Positions 33,130 to 42,700 of a DNA stretch of 64,000 bases are shown here, in pieces (within the stretch, counting starts at the first letter, position 1; the number at the start of each line of letters is the position of its first letter). Source of the stretch: Clarkia xantiana subsp. parviflora (lineage: Eukaryota; Streptophyta; Magnoliopsida; Myrtales; Onagraceae). The notes beneath the pieces are model-generated. The model saw only the letters and a program-made list of their open reading frames with translations, ran no database searches and was not told the DNA's origin. Position numbers and translations under genes: made by a program. The DNA is taken from the NCBI GenBank assembly GCA_036873135.1, contig JAPTYO010000018.1, positions 11,275,503 to 11,339,502 of the forward strand, in the 5' to 3' direction.

Positions 33130-34400
33130 CTATCTAATGACTTGGCAGAAGTTCCCCTCTTTTTGAGGTAGAAGCGGTGAGATCCTCATCCTTCTCCGCA
33201 GGAAAATCCAAATATTGTTGAGGAAGAGGAACTTGAGAAAAGGAAAGCCAGGCTGATATGCTTTCAAATTTGTCACAATCTCCCTTGGAAAAATAAAGGT
33301 CGGAGGCTGCCACGACGACACATCTTGATAAGTGGGACCCACCTTTTAGTCATCAACAACTTTAGCCGCCGCGCCCTTTCAAATCCGACATCTCTGCTTG
33401 TAAAGCCTTGAACTTCCCTCGAAGAAAAACTCCCTCGGCTAAAAGGGTATCATTTTCACTCCACGTCTTCTCCGAGAGAGTAGGAAATTCTTCAACTAGA
33501 GAAAAGGAGGCCTTGAGAGACTCGCCACATCTTTGAAAATCTCGTCTCATGTCAGCAGAGGTCTCAGTCATCTGTTTTAAGTACTCTCTCAACTATGCAT
33601 TCTCTTCTCGAAGACCGCGACTCTCTTCCGCATTCCCCATATATTTCGAAATTTGAAGCTTCTCCCTAGTCGAGTGCAATTCCCTAAGGAGATCGATCAT
33701 TAGGAAAGAAATTTGGAGGGAATCTCCAGAAGCCTGCCAAAAGGAAGCAAAAGATTAAGAACCAAAAAAACTGGTGTAAGAATCAAGAGATAAAGAGTTG
33801 CACATACCTCAGCCTACTTTAAAAGAAACAGACGCATAGCTTCTTCCACATCACCAATATCCATTCCCAAACTATGACGGTCATGGGGCGGGAGTGAAGC
33901 GTTTAACAAGTGGAGCGCCAAGTCGGGGTTTGCAGTAGAATGCCCTCCTTTGAGAGGATACCCCTTTAAATTACTTAAAGGATCCCAACCTTTTGAGTGA
34001 TCAACATGGGGATTTAAAATCATACCCAGTCAAAAGGTGGGCCCTTGTACTCTAAAGCGACATCTGAAGGAGCCTCAGAGCGAGGAGGAGATTTACGAGT
34101 TGATGAAGAAGAGGAAGAATCTACACACCTCTTCCTTTTCAGCCAAGAACTAGAGAAGGCGATATTCCCACTCCGGGTAGGATAGCGATAAGTTGCAACT
34201 TTGGCCTTTCCCTTATTTTGCAAAAACTCTTTAAGTGATTCTTCAACAGGAAGGATAGCTTCGACATCAATAGGAGTCTCAATGGACACCCCACCTTTAT
34301 CCTCCCTTAATTGAGCAGCAGAAGAAGAAGCCCCGGCCATGGCTCAACGATGAGTCCGGAGTATCATCTTGATGAAATCTGAGGCTGGATTAGTAGCCAT
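33130..34400 (-). pseudogene. Antisense gene of element B, spliced, decayed
   Basis: Opposite strand to B. A first ATG at 34398-34400 runs into TGA before the ATG at 34340; the frame then encodes a Ser-rich, basic part to about 34020 and, after a break, DLALHLLNASLPPHDRHSLG near 33930, which matches DLALHLLAGS of the A gene. A phase-0 intron of 74 nt (33734-33807; GAG|GTATGT ... TTGGCAG|G) sits at the same place as the 74-nt intron of A. The next exon is coiled-coil-like (LRELHSTREKLQISKYMG; MTETSADMRRDFQ), ending at about 33362 or in frame-shifted sequence to 33130. In-frame stops make it a pseudogene. Function unknown. Confidence 0.68.
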
Positions 34401-34502
34401 GCTACCCTTTACTCCTTTCCGAAAACTATAACTTGAAGATACAAACAAGAAAGAAAGCAAGCACCGTTAGAAGGGATAAGAATTACTGAAATGAAGCCTC
34501 GA

Positions 34503-34510
34503 TATTTATA
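34503..34510 (-). promoter_or_regulatory. TATA box of the antisense gene of B
   Basis: TATAAATA on the minus strand, about 105 bp upstream of the ATG at 34400, inside the element. 34511-34807 holds no other recognised feature. Confidence 0.45.
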
Positions 34511-34810
34511 ATAAGTAAATCCCAGAGGAGTCATGTTATACAAGTTATCCTTAAAAGCTTCTCATTGGGCAGATATGTGGAAATTACCGTTGTAAATCCA
34601 AAAACGTCCTTTGAGCTTCTCGAAATCTCTCAACAGTTGAAAAATCAAGAGCACAGATCAACGATTCGACTAAATATCCCAATCTCGACTCAAGAGATCA
34701 ACAAGAAGACTCAAGACTACAGCCCGACCAAATACGAATTCTGCCGGAAAACCTCTATATCAGTACTTGACTTAAGACCTCTTCTTCATATGAAGCCGAC
34801 GACTCAAGTC

Positions 34811-34821
34811 TCAGGGGCAAG
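34811..34821 (+). other. Polypurine tract of element B
   Basis: tcaggggcaag directly before the TG of the 3' LTR. Confidence 0.75.
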
Positions 34822-35664
34822 TGTTTTGTTACGATTGATAAAGATAAGCTAAAGGAAAATCGAGGATGTCTGAGTCGAGACCCAGGAGAAAAATATCGAC
34901 GACCAATCATTATTAGGATAAGAAGACAAGATGAATGGTCGACACTAATATTAAGAGGTGTTGAAAACCAATATGACACTCGAAGAATGGCGACAAGTCC
35001 GCTCAAAACTCTCCCTCTTAAGGTAAAAGTCAGGTCAGCAGCCAAGCACTATTGAAGAAACCCTTTCTCTTAAGAAAAGGGAGGGGTGTCGACCTTCTCT
35101 AACCACCATGAAGAAACCCATCCTTTTAAGGAAAGGGACAGGTGGCGACCTGCTCTGACCGCCATGAAGAAACCCTTCCTCTTAAGGAAAGGGACAGATG
35201 GCGACCTGCTCTGACCGCCATGAATAAACCTTCCTCTTAAGGAATGGTGAGGTTGTGACCAGCTTGTCACCTGCTTCAAACGCCAGAGGAAAACCTTCAT
35301 GGCTAAGGAAAGATGAGGTGGCGACCTACTTGTCACCTGCTTATACCAACTCTGGAGAGAAACCCTCCCAAGAGGGTAGCCGCCATGCTTCAATCCTATA
35401 AATAGGGGATCACTCTCATTACTTAAAAATTATCTCTCTGATATACTTTTTACAGTATTCTCTCTAAAATTTCATTACTGACTTAAGCTTCCGAGTGGAA
35501 TCAGGGGCAAATCTCCAACCCCTTTTCAGGTTCTCGCTTGCAAGACGCTCAAAAGGAACTAAGCACCCCTCGAGGTCGAGATAGACACCTAAAAGGGCTA
35601 GTCCAAGGCAAAACCTCGAATTCCATTACTAGAAGATTTAGGCCACGTTATTTTGATCCCAACA
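34822..35664 (+). repeat. 3' LTR of element B (843 bp)
   Basis: Undisturbed copy, starting tgttttgttacgatt and ending cccaaca. It has three 'aaggaaagggacag' units where the 5' LTR has two. TATAAATA at 35397-35404. Target duplication actat follows. Confidence 0.9.
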
Positions 35665-37640
35665 ACTATAACCGTCCCGCTTGCCGTGAAGTTTACTTTG
35701 AAAACGCTGTATTGTAGAAAATACACATGTGCATGAATGTTTGTACCTAATTTTTGCCTAAATTGCGCAGGGTGGAACAACCTAGCAGGATCTTTTTTCT
35801 TTTTTGTGTTTCTTTATTATTTTCTCCTTTTGTCACGGTCGAATTTGAGAGATTTTTTACTGTGCTCCTCGGTTTCCCTAATTTTGCATGGATTTCCTCT
35901 TGAGGTTTTCATTCCATCAGGAATTTTTTTCTCTCATTTTGCCATGATTGCAATTTCTGAATTTGCAATTATGACCCTCATTTCCTGAATTTTTTCTAGG
36001 CCGCCCTTTTGGGTTTTTAACTTAGCGGAAGCAATCTTTATTTGGTAGCCGATTAAACGGTGGTTGTGACCCGTGCCTTATTTCCCGTCTCGATGTGGGA
36101 GTATTTGTAGCCGTTTAGAAGGTGACTGTGACCCTTTCCTCACCGTCTTCAATATTGCGGGAGCTCTTTTGATTTTGTAGCCATTTGGAGGGTGGCTGTG
36201 GCCCTTTATTTCTCGTCTCTGATATGGGAGTGCTACTAATTTGTAGCCGTTTGGGGGGTGGCTGTGGCCCTTTCAACAATTTACCTTCTCCTTAGGATTT
36301 GGGGACGCTCTTTGCATGTAACCATTTTGAGGGTGGTTGTGGCCCTTTCTGTTATTTTCTCGCCCTCACCGAGTTCGCGGGATCACTCTTTCTGCGTAGC
36401 CATTTTAAGGGTGGTTGTGGCCCTTTTTATTCTCCCGCCCTCATAGGGTTCGTGGGAACTCTCTTTATTTTTAGCCATTTTAAGGGTGGATGTGGCCCTT
36501 TTGGTAGTCGATTTAGGGACGACTGTGACCCTTTTATTTCTTCACTGCTCTTACAAGATCTGCATGAACACTCTCTTTATTTTTTGGTAGCTGATCAAAG
36601 GGCGGCTGTGACCCTAAAGAAATTTTTTTTTCCAACTCACCCTTTGCCATGATTGCCCCTGCAAGTTTTCAATCATGCCCATCGTTCCCAAACTTTTGCC
36701 TGGGTCGCCTTTACAGGTTTTCAACCTAGCGGTTTTTTTTTCAATGAAAATTTACAAAACAGCTATTTACATGCCCCTAGTGGCAGATTGAAAACTTCAA
36801 CTTCTCAGGACTTCTTTCGCAAAAAAACTTGGCTGACCGAGTCAGCATATGTCGATTGTGTTAACGCCTGAGACTGACGTCAAGACAATAATGTCTTCTT
36901 TGCTTGACTGCACATCCGAAGAACGCTCTTTGTTTTTTTCCATTTTGTCGATGGTAGATCTCAACAAGAGATGCCCCACATTTAGAACCCATCGAGTTAA
37001 GCTTACTACATGTCGTATGTATTCCACACATGGAGATCTTTTGAAGCGGCAAGTCCCATGGTTGGAAATTTCATAGCCACGCCTTCTGGTGAAATGCATC
37101 ATCTCATTTTTCGGGACAAGATTTTGACCTCTTTAGCGGATCATTCGGTGATCTGAATTCTTCGTCGCCTTGATAGACTTGGTAGTCCCTGACATTATTG
37201 TTCGGGTGCTTCGCTAGGAACATCGACTCAAGAAACAACTGAATTGTCAAGCGGCTTGCATTATTCCTAACAAATAGAAAACCAAAGTAAACAAACTTGA
37301 ATATAGGGATTTATTTATATTGATTAGACCATTATAATATCCCTCTTTCCAATGCAGGGCTCATGATCTTGCCGCGCAAGGAGTACGTCACATTTAAATT
37401 TAATCAATATCAATGTTTCCGTCACTTGACGGAACCAGATCGAGGATCAACATCTTGTTGTCAATAAGTTCCTGGATCCTGTGCTTCATACGTGAGCAAT
37501 TCTATGTTGAATGTCCTATTGCTTCCATATTAAACTCGCACTTCGAGTTCGGTTCATTGCCGGGTGTCTTTGACTTCAGAATTTCAGGCCCGAAAAGCTT
37601 CCGAGCGAGTAAATTGCGGTACAACTCTGTCGCTGAAATC
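35665..37640 (-). other. 3' non-coding region of element F with tandem array
   Basis: Continues F after B. 36030-36620 is the 'gtagccattttaagggtgg' array (units at about 36042, 36108, 36177, 36244, 36318, 36397, 36472, 36513, 36587), homologous to D 16820-17360. 36621-37640 matches D 17361-18340 and holds no pol remnant. Confidence 0.75.
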
Positions 37641-37654
37641 GGTAAGGGTGTGAA

Positions 37655-38481
37655 CTACCTGAACTCCCGCGGCCTTTTTGCGGACCAGTTGTCGGATCTC
37701 GTCATGAGGGAGGGTTGTGGACCTTGGAATCCGGGTACTGCATGATGAGTTGTAGAAGCCACGAGTTGTGGGTGTTTGGATGGGTAGATCGCGCTCACTT
37801 TCGTGTCATCCGGTGATGACTTCTTAGAACCTCCTTTATTTCCAGGGTTTTCAATCTTTCCTAGACGCATCCCATGCTCTACCATTTCACCAGATTTCAC
37901 TAAATCAGCAAAGTTGGCTGAAACATGTCCTAACAGATGGGAGTAATATTCCCCTTTTAGAGTTCCGATGAACATGGACACTACTTCTGCATCTTCTAGT
38001 GGTGGTCGGACTCCAGCAGCTTTCTCTCTCCAGGTCTGCATATAGTTCCTAAATGATTGTCCTCCCTTCATCTCCATGCTTTGAAGGTCCACGTGGGTTG
38101 GAGCTGTATCCAAGTTGAACTTATACTGAAGAATGAAGCATTGTCCAGTTCATCCTGGATAGAAACGTCACTGGCCTTTAAGCCGACGAAACAAACAATG
38201 CTGCTCCTTTCAAGCTCTTCTGGAATGTTTGGATCATAAACTCTTCCTTCTGGTAAGGGGCCATCTTTGGGAGGTAAATCCGCAAGTGAACTATGGAATT
38301 TCCAGTACCGTCGTGTTTCTCAAAGTCGGGTACTTTGAATTTCTTCGGCCTGACATCTTAGGAAAAAGGCACATATCAGAATAACCAATGCCCCCGTACT
38401 GTTCAAAACCAGAAAATGCCTTCATCTTCTCCTCCATTTTCTTCAGGCGGCGATCCTGTTCAGATTCAATGATAGACTGTG
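37655..38481 (-). pseudogene. gag: Element F Gag, main part
   Basis: The open frame 37655-38113 has TAPTHVDLQSMEMKGGQSF, YMQTWREKAAGVRPPLED and VSMFIGTLKGEYYSHLLG, nearly the same as D. Upstream the frame is lost and the N-terminal core is read in another frame near 38300-38430 (YSDMCLFPKMSG). Element E interrupts at 38486; the N-terminal end is at 46779. Confidence 0.78.
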
Positions 38482-38486
38482 ATCTT

Positions 38487-39247
38487 TGATGGGTTCCGAT
38501 GTAATCGTTAGCCCCGTTAACAGCCAATGGACGGCGAATAGGTCCAGTGGGCCTCGTGAAAAGCCTGGAAGGCCCAGAGGCCCAGCATGAAGGGTCCCCG
38601 ACTTTAGCGGTCCCGATGAATGAGCTGAATGCTCCCGATAAGAAGCCTCTGAGTAGGCCCCGATGTGCCTTAGTAAAGGCCCCGATAATAAAGCCCCGCA
38701 GAGGCTGGACCCGTCCCGCAGAGACTGAAGGTCCTGGGTGGTGATCTAGAATGAGACAACTCTGGAGTCTCCGACAGGAGTCGGGACTTGTGATCAGAGG
38801 ATAAAAGCCGAGAAACCCTCTTACTAGATAGAGTAGTGGGAGACGGTTAGAGATGGAGACAAACTCCCCGAGATACGCAGGGCGTGCCCGAGATACGCGG
38901 AGTACGGGTAAGATACGCGGAGCGTGGGGCGAGATATACGGAATCCCAACCGAGATATGTGGAATCGTGGCGAGATACACGGAATCATGGGCAAAACTGC
39001 CAGGCGCAGTAACAGGTAACTGAGTAACTTCCCCTCCTATATAAAGGAGGAAGTTACCTCAGAAAACCGGCATCTAATACGAACTTATACTCTTGTGCTT
39101 ACACCCCATTGATCACTGTACTCATTTAAGCATCGGAGAGGGATTCTGGGTCACGACCCAGGTCATCCCCTTTTGCAGGATTACGCGGAGCCCAGGAGTT
39201 CAAGCTTTCCGTCAAGGACGTAACGGAGCTTCGCCCGTGATCCAACA
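38487..39247 (+). repeat. 5' LTR of element E (761 bp)
   Basis: Starts tgatgggttcc, ends ccaaca; pairs with 46014-46773. Minus-strand open frames inside it (38291-38980) are not considered genes. Confidence 0.95.
38868..39046 (+). promoter_or_regulatory. LTR E promoter: tandem boxes plus TATA
   Basis: Six or more 'cgagatacgcgg'-like boxes at about 20-bp steps (38878-38985), then TATATAAAG at 39038-39046. Same layout as in A. Confidence 0.7.
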
Positions 39248-39248
39248 T

Positions 39249-39266
39249 TGGCGCCGTCTGTGGGAA
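39249..39266 (+). other. Primer-binding site of element E
   Basis: TGGCGCCGTCTGTGGGAA, one base after the LTR end; identical to that of A. Confidence 0.8.
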
Positions 39267-39301
39267 GCTTACGAAAAGCCAAAATAGCTTCTACCAGATC
39301 A

Positions 39302-42300
39302 ATGGCCGGTGGTGGCAAAAAGAAGCAAGTTCAGGCTGGCAGTTCTCGTCCCGCAGGAACGGTGAATTCCCCGTTGCCGGAACGCATCGCTGAACAAGGT
39401 GGTGAGAACCCTGCTCTCTCCCAGACAGGGGGGCAAGGTGATGGATATGAGGTCTCAGTCCGAGACGCTGAGACGAACAGGCAAGATGTCCCGCGTAGGG
39501 AGGAGGATGAGGCTCCCCCAAACCCGGTGGGCCATGGAAGAGAAGGAGTCCCGCGAAGGGAAGAAGGGTTGTCTTCGAACTCGGAGTTGGCCAAGGCAGT
39601 AGCGGAGGCTATGCCCATGTTCTTGGCCGCCATGGAGGCCTTGCTGGATAAGAGAGAGGCCGCTAGGAGAGCGGAGGAGTTGCCTCCGCGAGAAGAGTTA
39701 CCACCACCCCCGCCGAGGGTGGACCCGGAGGGACAGGAGGTTCCGCTCAGGAATAAGGGTAAGGAAACAGCACACCTGGAGAAGTTCGTGGTTGACGGCC
39801 CCGGACCAGTGCAGAACAGGACCATTCCCCTGAATGGCCCCATCACCCCCGATCAGGTGGTGAAGATCGTGAGCATCTACATGGGTGATCAGAAGCAGAT
39901 GACATCGGAGCTGAGGGATCGGTCCAGCCATCCTTTTGTGCCGCGGCTGATCGATACCGTAGCCCCGCCTGGACTAGGTATTCCGACCATCAAGGAGTAT
40001 GACGGTGAGGGGGACCCTGTTCGCCATGTGCAAAGGCATGTCCAGGCCTGCATGGGACGAACATCGAACGATGATCTCATATGCTCATTGTTCCCGATAA
40101 CCCTAGGAGAAAGGGCCATGACTTGGTTCTTCAGTCTCCCGCCAGGAAGCATCACCTGCTGGGCCGATATGCATGACCGCTTCATCAAGCAGTATCAAGG
40201 TCGAAGGCGTCTTCTGAAGAGCGTGAGGACTTTAACCCAGGTGGTGCAGAGGTCCGATGAATCGTTGGCATACTATTACCAGCGGTTCACTGCTAGTGCT
40301 GCGGAGATTGACGAAGAAATCTCGGAGGGAGAGATGATTCGTACTTTCCTGAGGAACTTGAGCGCTCCGTACGGTTCTGACCTGATGCATAGCGTAGCCG
40401 CGAAGGCTGTGTGGAGCATGGAGGCCCTGCAGGCGAGGGTGAAACAGCAAATCGATGTCCAGGAGTCGAAGATTGCTGCTGGAGAGCTCGATCCCCCAAG
40501 GTCGGGAAGAGGAAAGCCGTCGTCCAAGCTGTCGGATGATCGCAAGGGAAGTGACAAGACGGATGGAAGTAGGAACCGTGGTCGCCCCGAGAAAAGGGAG
40601 GACAGGCGTCCTCCGAAGAAGGATAACCGCGAAGGTCGAAATGTCCCCTTCAACAGCTCGATGACCTCCGTGCTAGCTATGATGGATCGGCAAGGTCTAG
40701 CTCGATACCCCCCGAGGAAAGAAGGCGAATTCCTAGGAGGCCGTCCTGACCGTTACTGTCGCTACCATCGTGCCAATGGTCACGACACTGAGAACTGTCG
40801 GGAGCTGAAGAAGGAGATTGAAAAGCTGATCCAGAAGGGGAAGCTGAAGGAGTTCGTCGGGAAGGGACGGTGCCGATCCCGTTCCAGAAGTAGGTCCCGT
40901 TCCCGTTCCAAGTCCCGCGACCGATCCCCGAAGAAGAAGAAGGTCGAGCATGAGGCTTCTGGATCAGGTGCCCGCAAGGAGAGGCGGGGGACTATCAACG
41001 TCATCCACGGAGGAATGGCAGCGGGAGGTGACACCTCCGCTTCCAGAGAGAACTATGCTTCGCGCATATCCGCCGCAGTGGTGTTAGGAAAAAGGTCCCG
41101 GTCGTGGACCCTGAATGAGGAAATGGTGATCTCTTTTTCAGCGGAGGATCTAGTTGGTGTGGAGAGCCCTCATGACGACGCCTTGGTCGTGACCCTGGAT
41201 GTGGATGGATTCGAGATGAAGCGGATCCTGATAGATGGAGGGAGCTCCTCTGATATTCTTTTCATGGATGCTCTGGAAGCCATGGGAAAGACGAAGAAGG
41301 ACTTGACGCAGGTGGACTTCCCGATGGTGGGATTCTCTGGCTCCACTTCCTACCCATTGGGAATGATTACCTTACCAGTAGAGTATGGTAGTGGCTGGAA
41401 GATGGAGAGACGGAACGTGGATTTCGTTGTAGTGGAATCTGCGGGGGCATACAACGCGATCATCGGGAGGACCACTATCAACCCTCTTATGGCAGTCGCC
41501 TCGACGGTCCACCAGAAGATGAAGTTCCCGACTGATAACGGAGTTGGAGAGGTCAAGGGTGACCAGGTGGCGTCGCGAAAATGCTACGTTAACGCCACCC
41601 GACGGAGAAGGAGGGAGACCATGACTGTTCTTCAGACGGATACCGATCCTCGAGAGGAGTATGGGCGTCCCGCCCCCATGGATGATTTGAAGGAAGTAGA
41701 GATCGATGGGCCTCAGAGGAAGGTGAAGATCGGCTCTGCCCTATCGGAGGAAAGAGCCCGAGAGTTGATTGAGCTCTTGAAAGAGTTTATGGAGCTGTTT
41801 GCCTGGTCCCCGAGTGATATGCCAGGAATCAGCCCCGATGTGATAGTGCACGAGTTGAAGATAGACCCCGCAATCAAGCCTATCGCGCAGAGAAGGCGTC
41901 CGATGGGCGCGGACAAGAGGATCGCGATCCAGCAGGAGGTGGGCAGATTGCTCGATGCTGGATTCATCAAGGAGCTCCGATTCCAGACTTGGGTGGCTAA
42001 CCCAGTGCTGGTGCGAAAGAGTAACGGAAAGTGGCGGATGTGTGTCGACTTCCGCGACTTGAACAAAGCCTGCCCGAAGGATTGCTACCCGCTTCCGAGG
42101 ATTGACCAGCTGGTAGATGCCACATCGGGACATGAGCTGTTGAGCTTCATGGATGCCTATTCCGGATACAACCAGATCAAGATGGCGAAGGAGGATGCCC
42201 CCCACACAACTTTTTACGCTGACACTGACGTCTACCATTACGACGTGATGCCCTTCGGATTGATCAATGCCGGAGCAACTTACCAGCGGATGGTGAACAA

Positions 42301-42700
42301 GTTGTTCGGGGACATGCTGGGGAAAACCATGGAGGCATATGTGGACGACATGCTGGTGAAGTCCCGACAGGCAGGAGATCATGTCCAGAATTTGGCGGCG
42401 GCATTTGAGCGGATGAAGTTCCATCAGGTTCGGCTGAACCCCGACAAATGTGCTTTCAGGGTGAACTCGGGGAAGTTCCTAGGGTTCATGGTAAGCCAGA
42501 GAGGAATTGAGGTGAACCCTGAGAAGCTGCGAGCAATCGAAGAGATGCAGTCCCCGAGGAATCATCGGGAGGTCCAGGTGCTGAATGGCCGGTTGGCCGC
42601 GATGAATCGCTTCCTGTCTAAGGCGAGTGATCGAGCTATGCCATTTTTTGACGTATTGAGGGCCAACAAAAAGTTCGAATGGACCGACAAGTGCGAGTAA
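39302..42700 (+). CDS. gag-pol: Element E Gag-protease-RT polyprotein up to a premature stop
   Basis: Start ATG 39302 chosen as the first ATG after the primer site; codons upstream are open but have no ATG. About 1132 codons. Gag core with GEGDPVRHVQRHV and GERAMTWFFSLPPG; knuckle C-x3-H-x4-H-x4-C near residue 483; serine-arginine run near residues 523-540; SREN.YASRIS junction; aspartic protease LIDGGSSSDILF near residue 642; RT with YPLPRIDQLVDATSG, MPFGLINAGATYQ and YVDDML near residue 1010. Gag and Pol share one frame with no frameshift. TAA at 42698-42700 replaces the second Glu of the CEEAFQAL seen in A (one substitution) at the end of RT. Confidence 0.93.
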   Translation: MAGGGKKKQVQAGSSRPAGTVNSPLPERIAEQGGENPALSQTGGQGDGYEVSVRDAETNRQDVPRREEDEAPPNPVGHGREGVPRREEGLSSNSELAKAVAEAMPMFLAAMEALLDKREAARRAEELPPREELPPPPPRVDPEGQEVPLRNKGKETAHLEKFVVDGPGPVQNRTIPLNGPITPDQVVKIVSIYMGDQKQMTSELRDRSSHPFVPRLIDTVAPPGLGIPTIKEYDGEGDPVRHVQRHVQACMGRTSNDDLICSLFPITLGERAMTWFFSLPPGSITCWADMHDRFIKQYQGRRRLLKSVRTLTQVVQRSDESLAYYYQRFTASAAEIDEEISEGEMIRTFLRNLSAPYGSDLMHSVAAKAVWSMEALQARVKQQIDVQESKIAAGELDPPRSGRGKPSSKLSDDRKGSDKTDGSRNRGRPEKREDRRPPKKDNREGRNVPFNSSMTSVLAMMDRQGLARYPPRKEGEFLGGRPDRYCRYHRANGHDTENCRELKKEIEKLIQKGKLKEFVGKGRCRSRSRSRSRSRSKSRDRSPKKKKVEHEASGSGARKERRGTINVIHGGMAAGGDTSASRENYASRISAAVVLGKRSRSWTLNEEMVISFSAEDLVGVESPHDDALVVTLDVDGFEMKRILIDGGSSSDILFMDALEAMGKTKKDLTQVDFPMVGFSGSTSYPLGMITLPVEYGSGWKMERRNVDFVVVESAGAYNAIIGRTTINPLMAVASTVHQKMKFPTDNGVGEVKGDQVASRKCYVNATRRRRRETMTVLQTDTDPREEYGRPAPMDDLKEVEIDGPQRKVKIGSALSEERARELIELLKEFMELFAWSPSDMPGISPDVIVHELKIDPAIKPIAQRRRPMGADKRIAIQQEVGRLLDAGFIKELRFQTWVANPVLVRKSNGKWRMCVDFRDLNKACPKDCYPLPRIDQLVDATSGHELLSFMDAYSGYNQIKMAKEDAPHTTFYADTDVYHYDVMPFGLINAGATYQRMVNKLFGDMLGKTMEAYVDDMLVKSRQAGDHVQNLAAAFERMKFHQVRLNPDKCAFRVNSGKFLGFMVSQRGIEVNPEKLRAIEEMQSPRNHREVQVLNGRLAAMNRFLSKASDRAMPFFDVLRANKKFEWTDKCE

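Larger units (their letters stand above)
228..35664 (+). mobile_element. Element B: Tat-clade gypsy, Gag plus protease only, hosting A and C
   Basis: The 5' LTR is split by A (228-275 and 11726-12454); the 3' LTR is 34822-35664. Target duplication is actgt at 223-227 and actat at 35665-35669, one mismatch; the sister element D shows the uninterrupted form, supporting the site. Internal parts are 12455-13697 (primer site, gag) and 30657-34821 (end of gag, protease, tandem array, antisense gene, polypurine tract). RT, RNase H and integrase are absent: the protease remnant runs directly into the 81-bp array. LTRs differ by roughly 7% in the part compared by eye, so B is older than A and E. Confidence 0.85.

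Noticed and set aside
38291..38980. Minus-strand open frames in the LTRs of E (also 45985-46506)
   Set aside because: They lie within the LTR and cross its edge into F; no domain.
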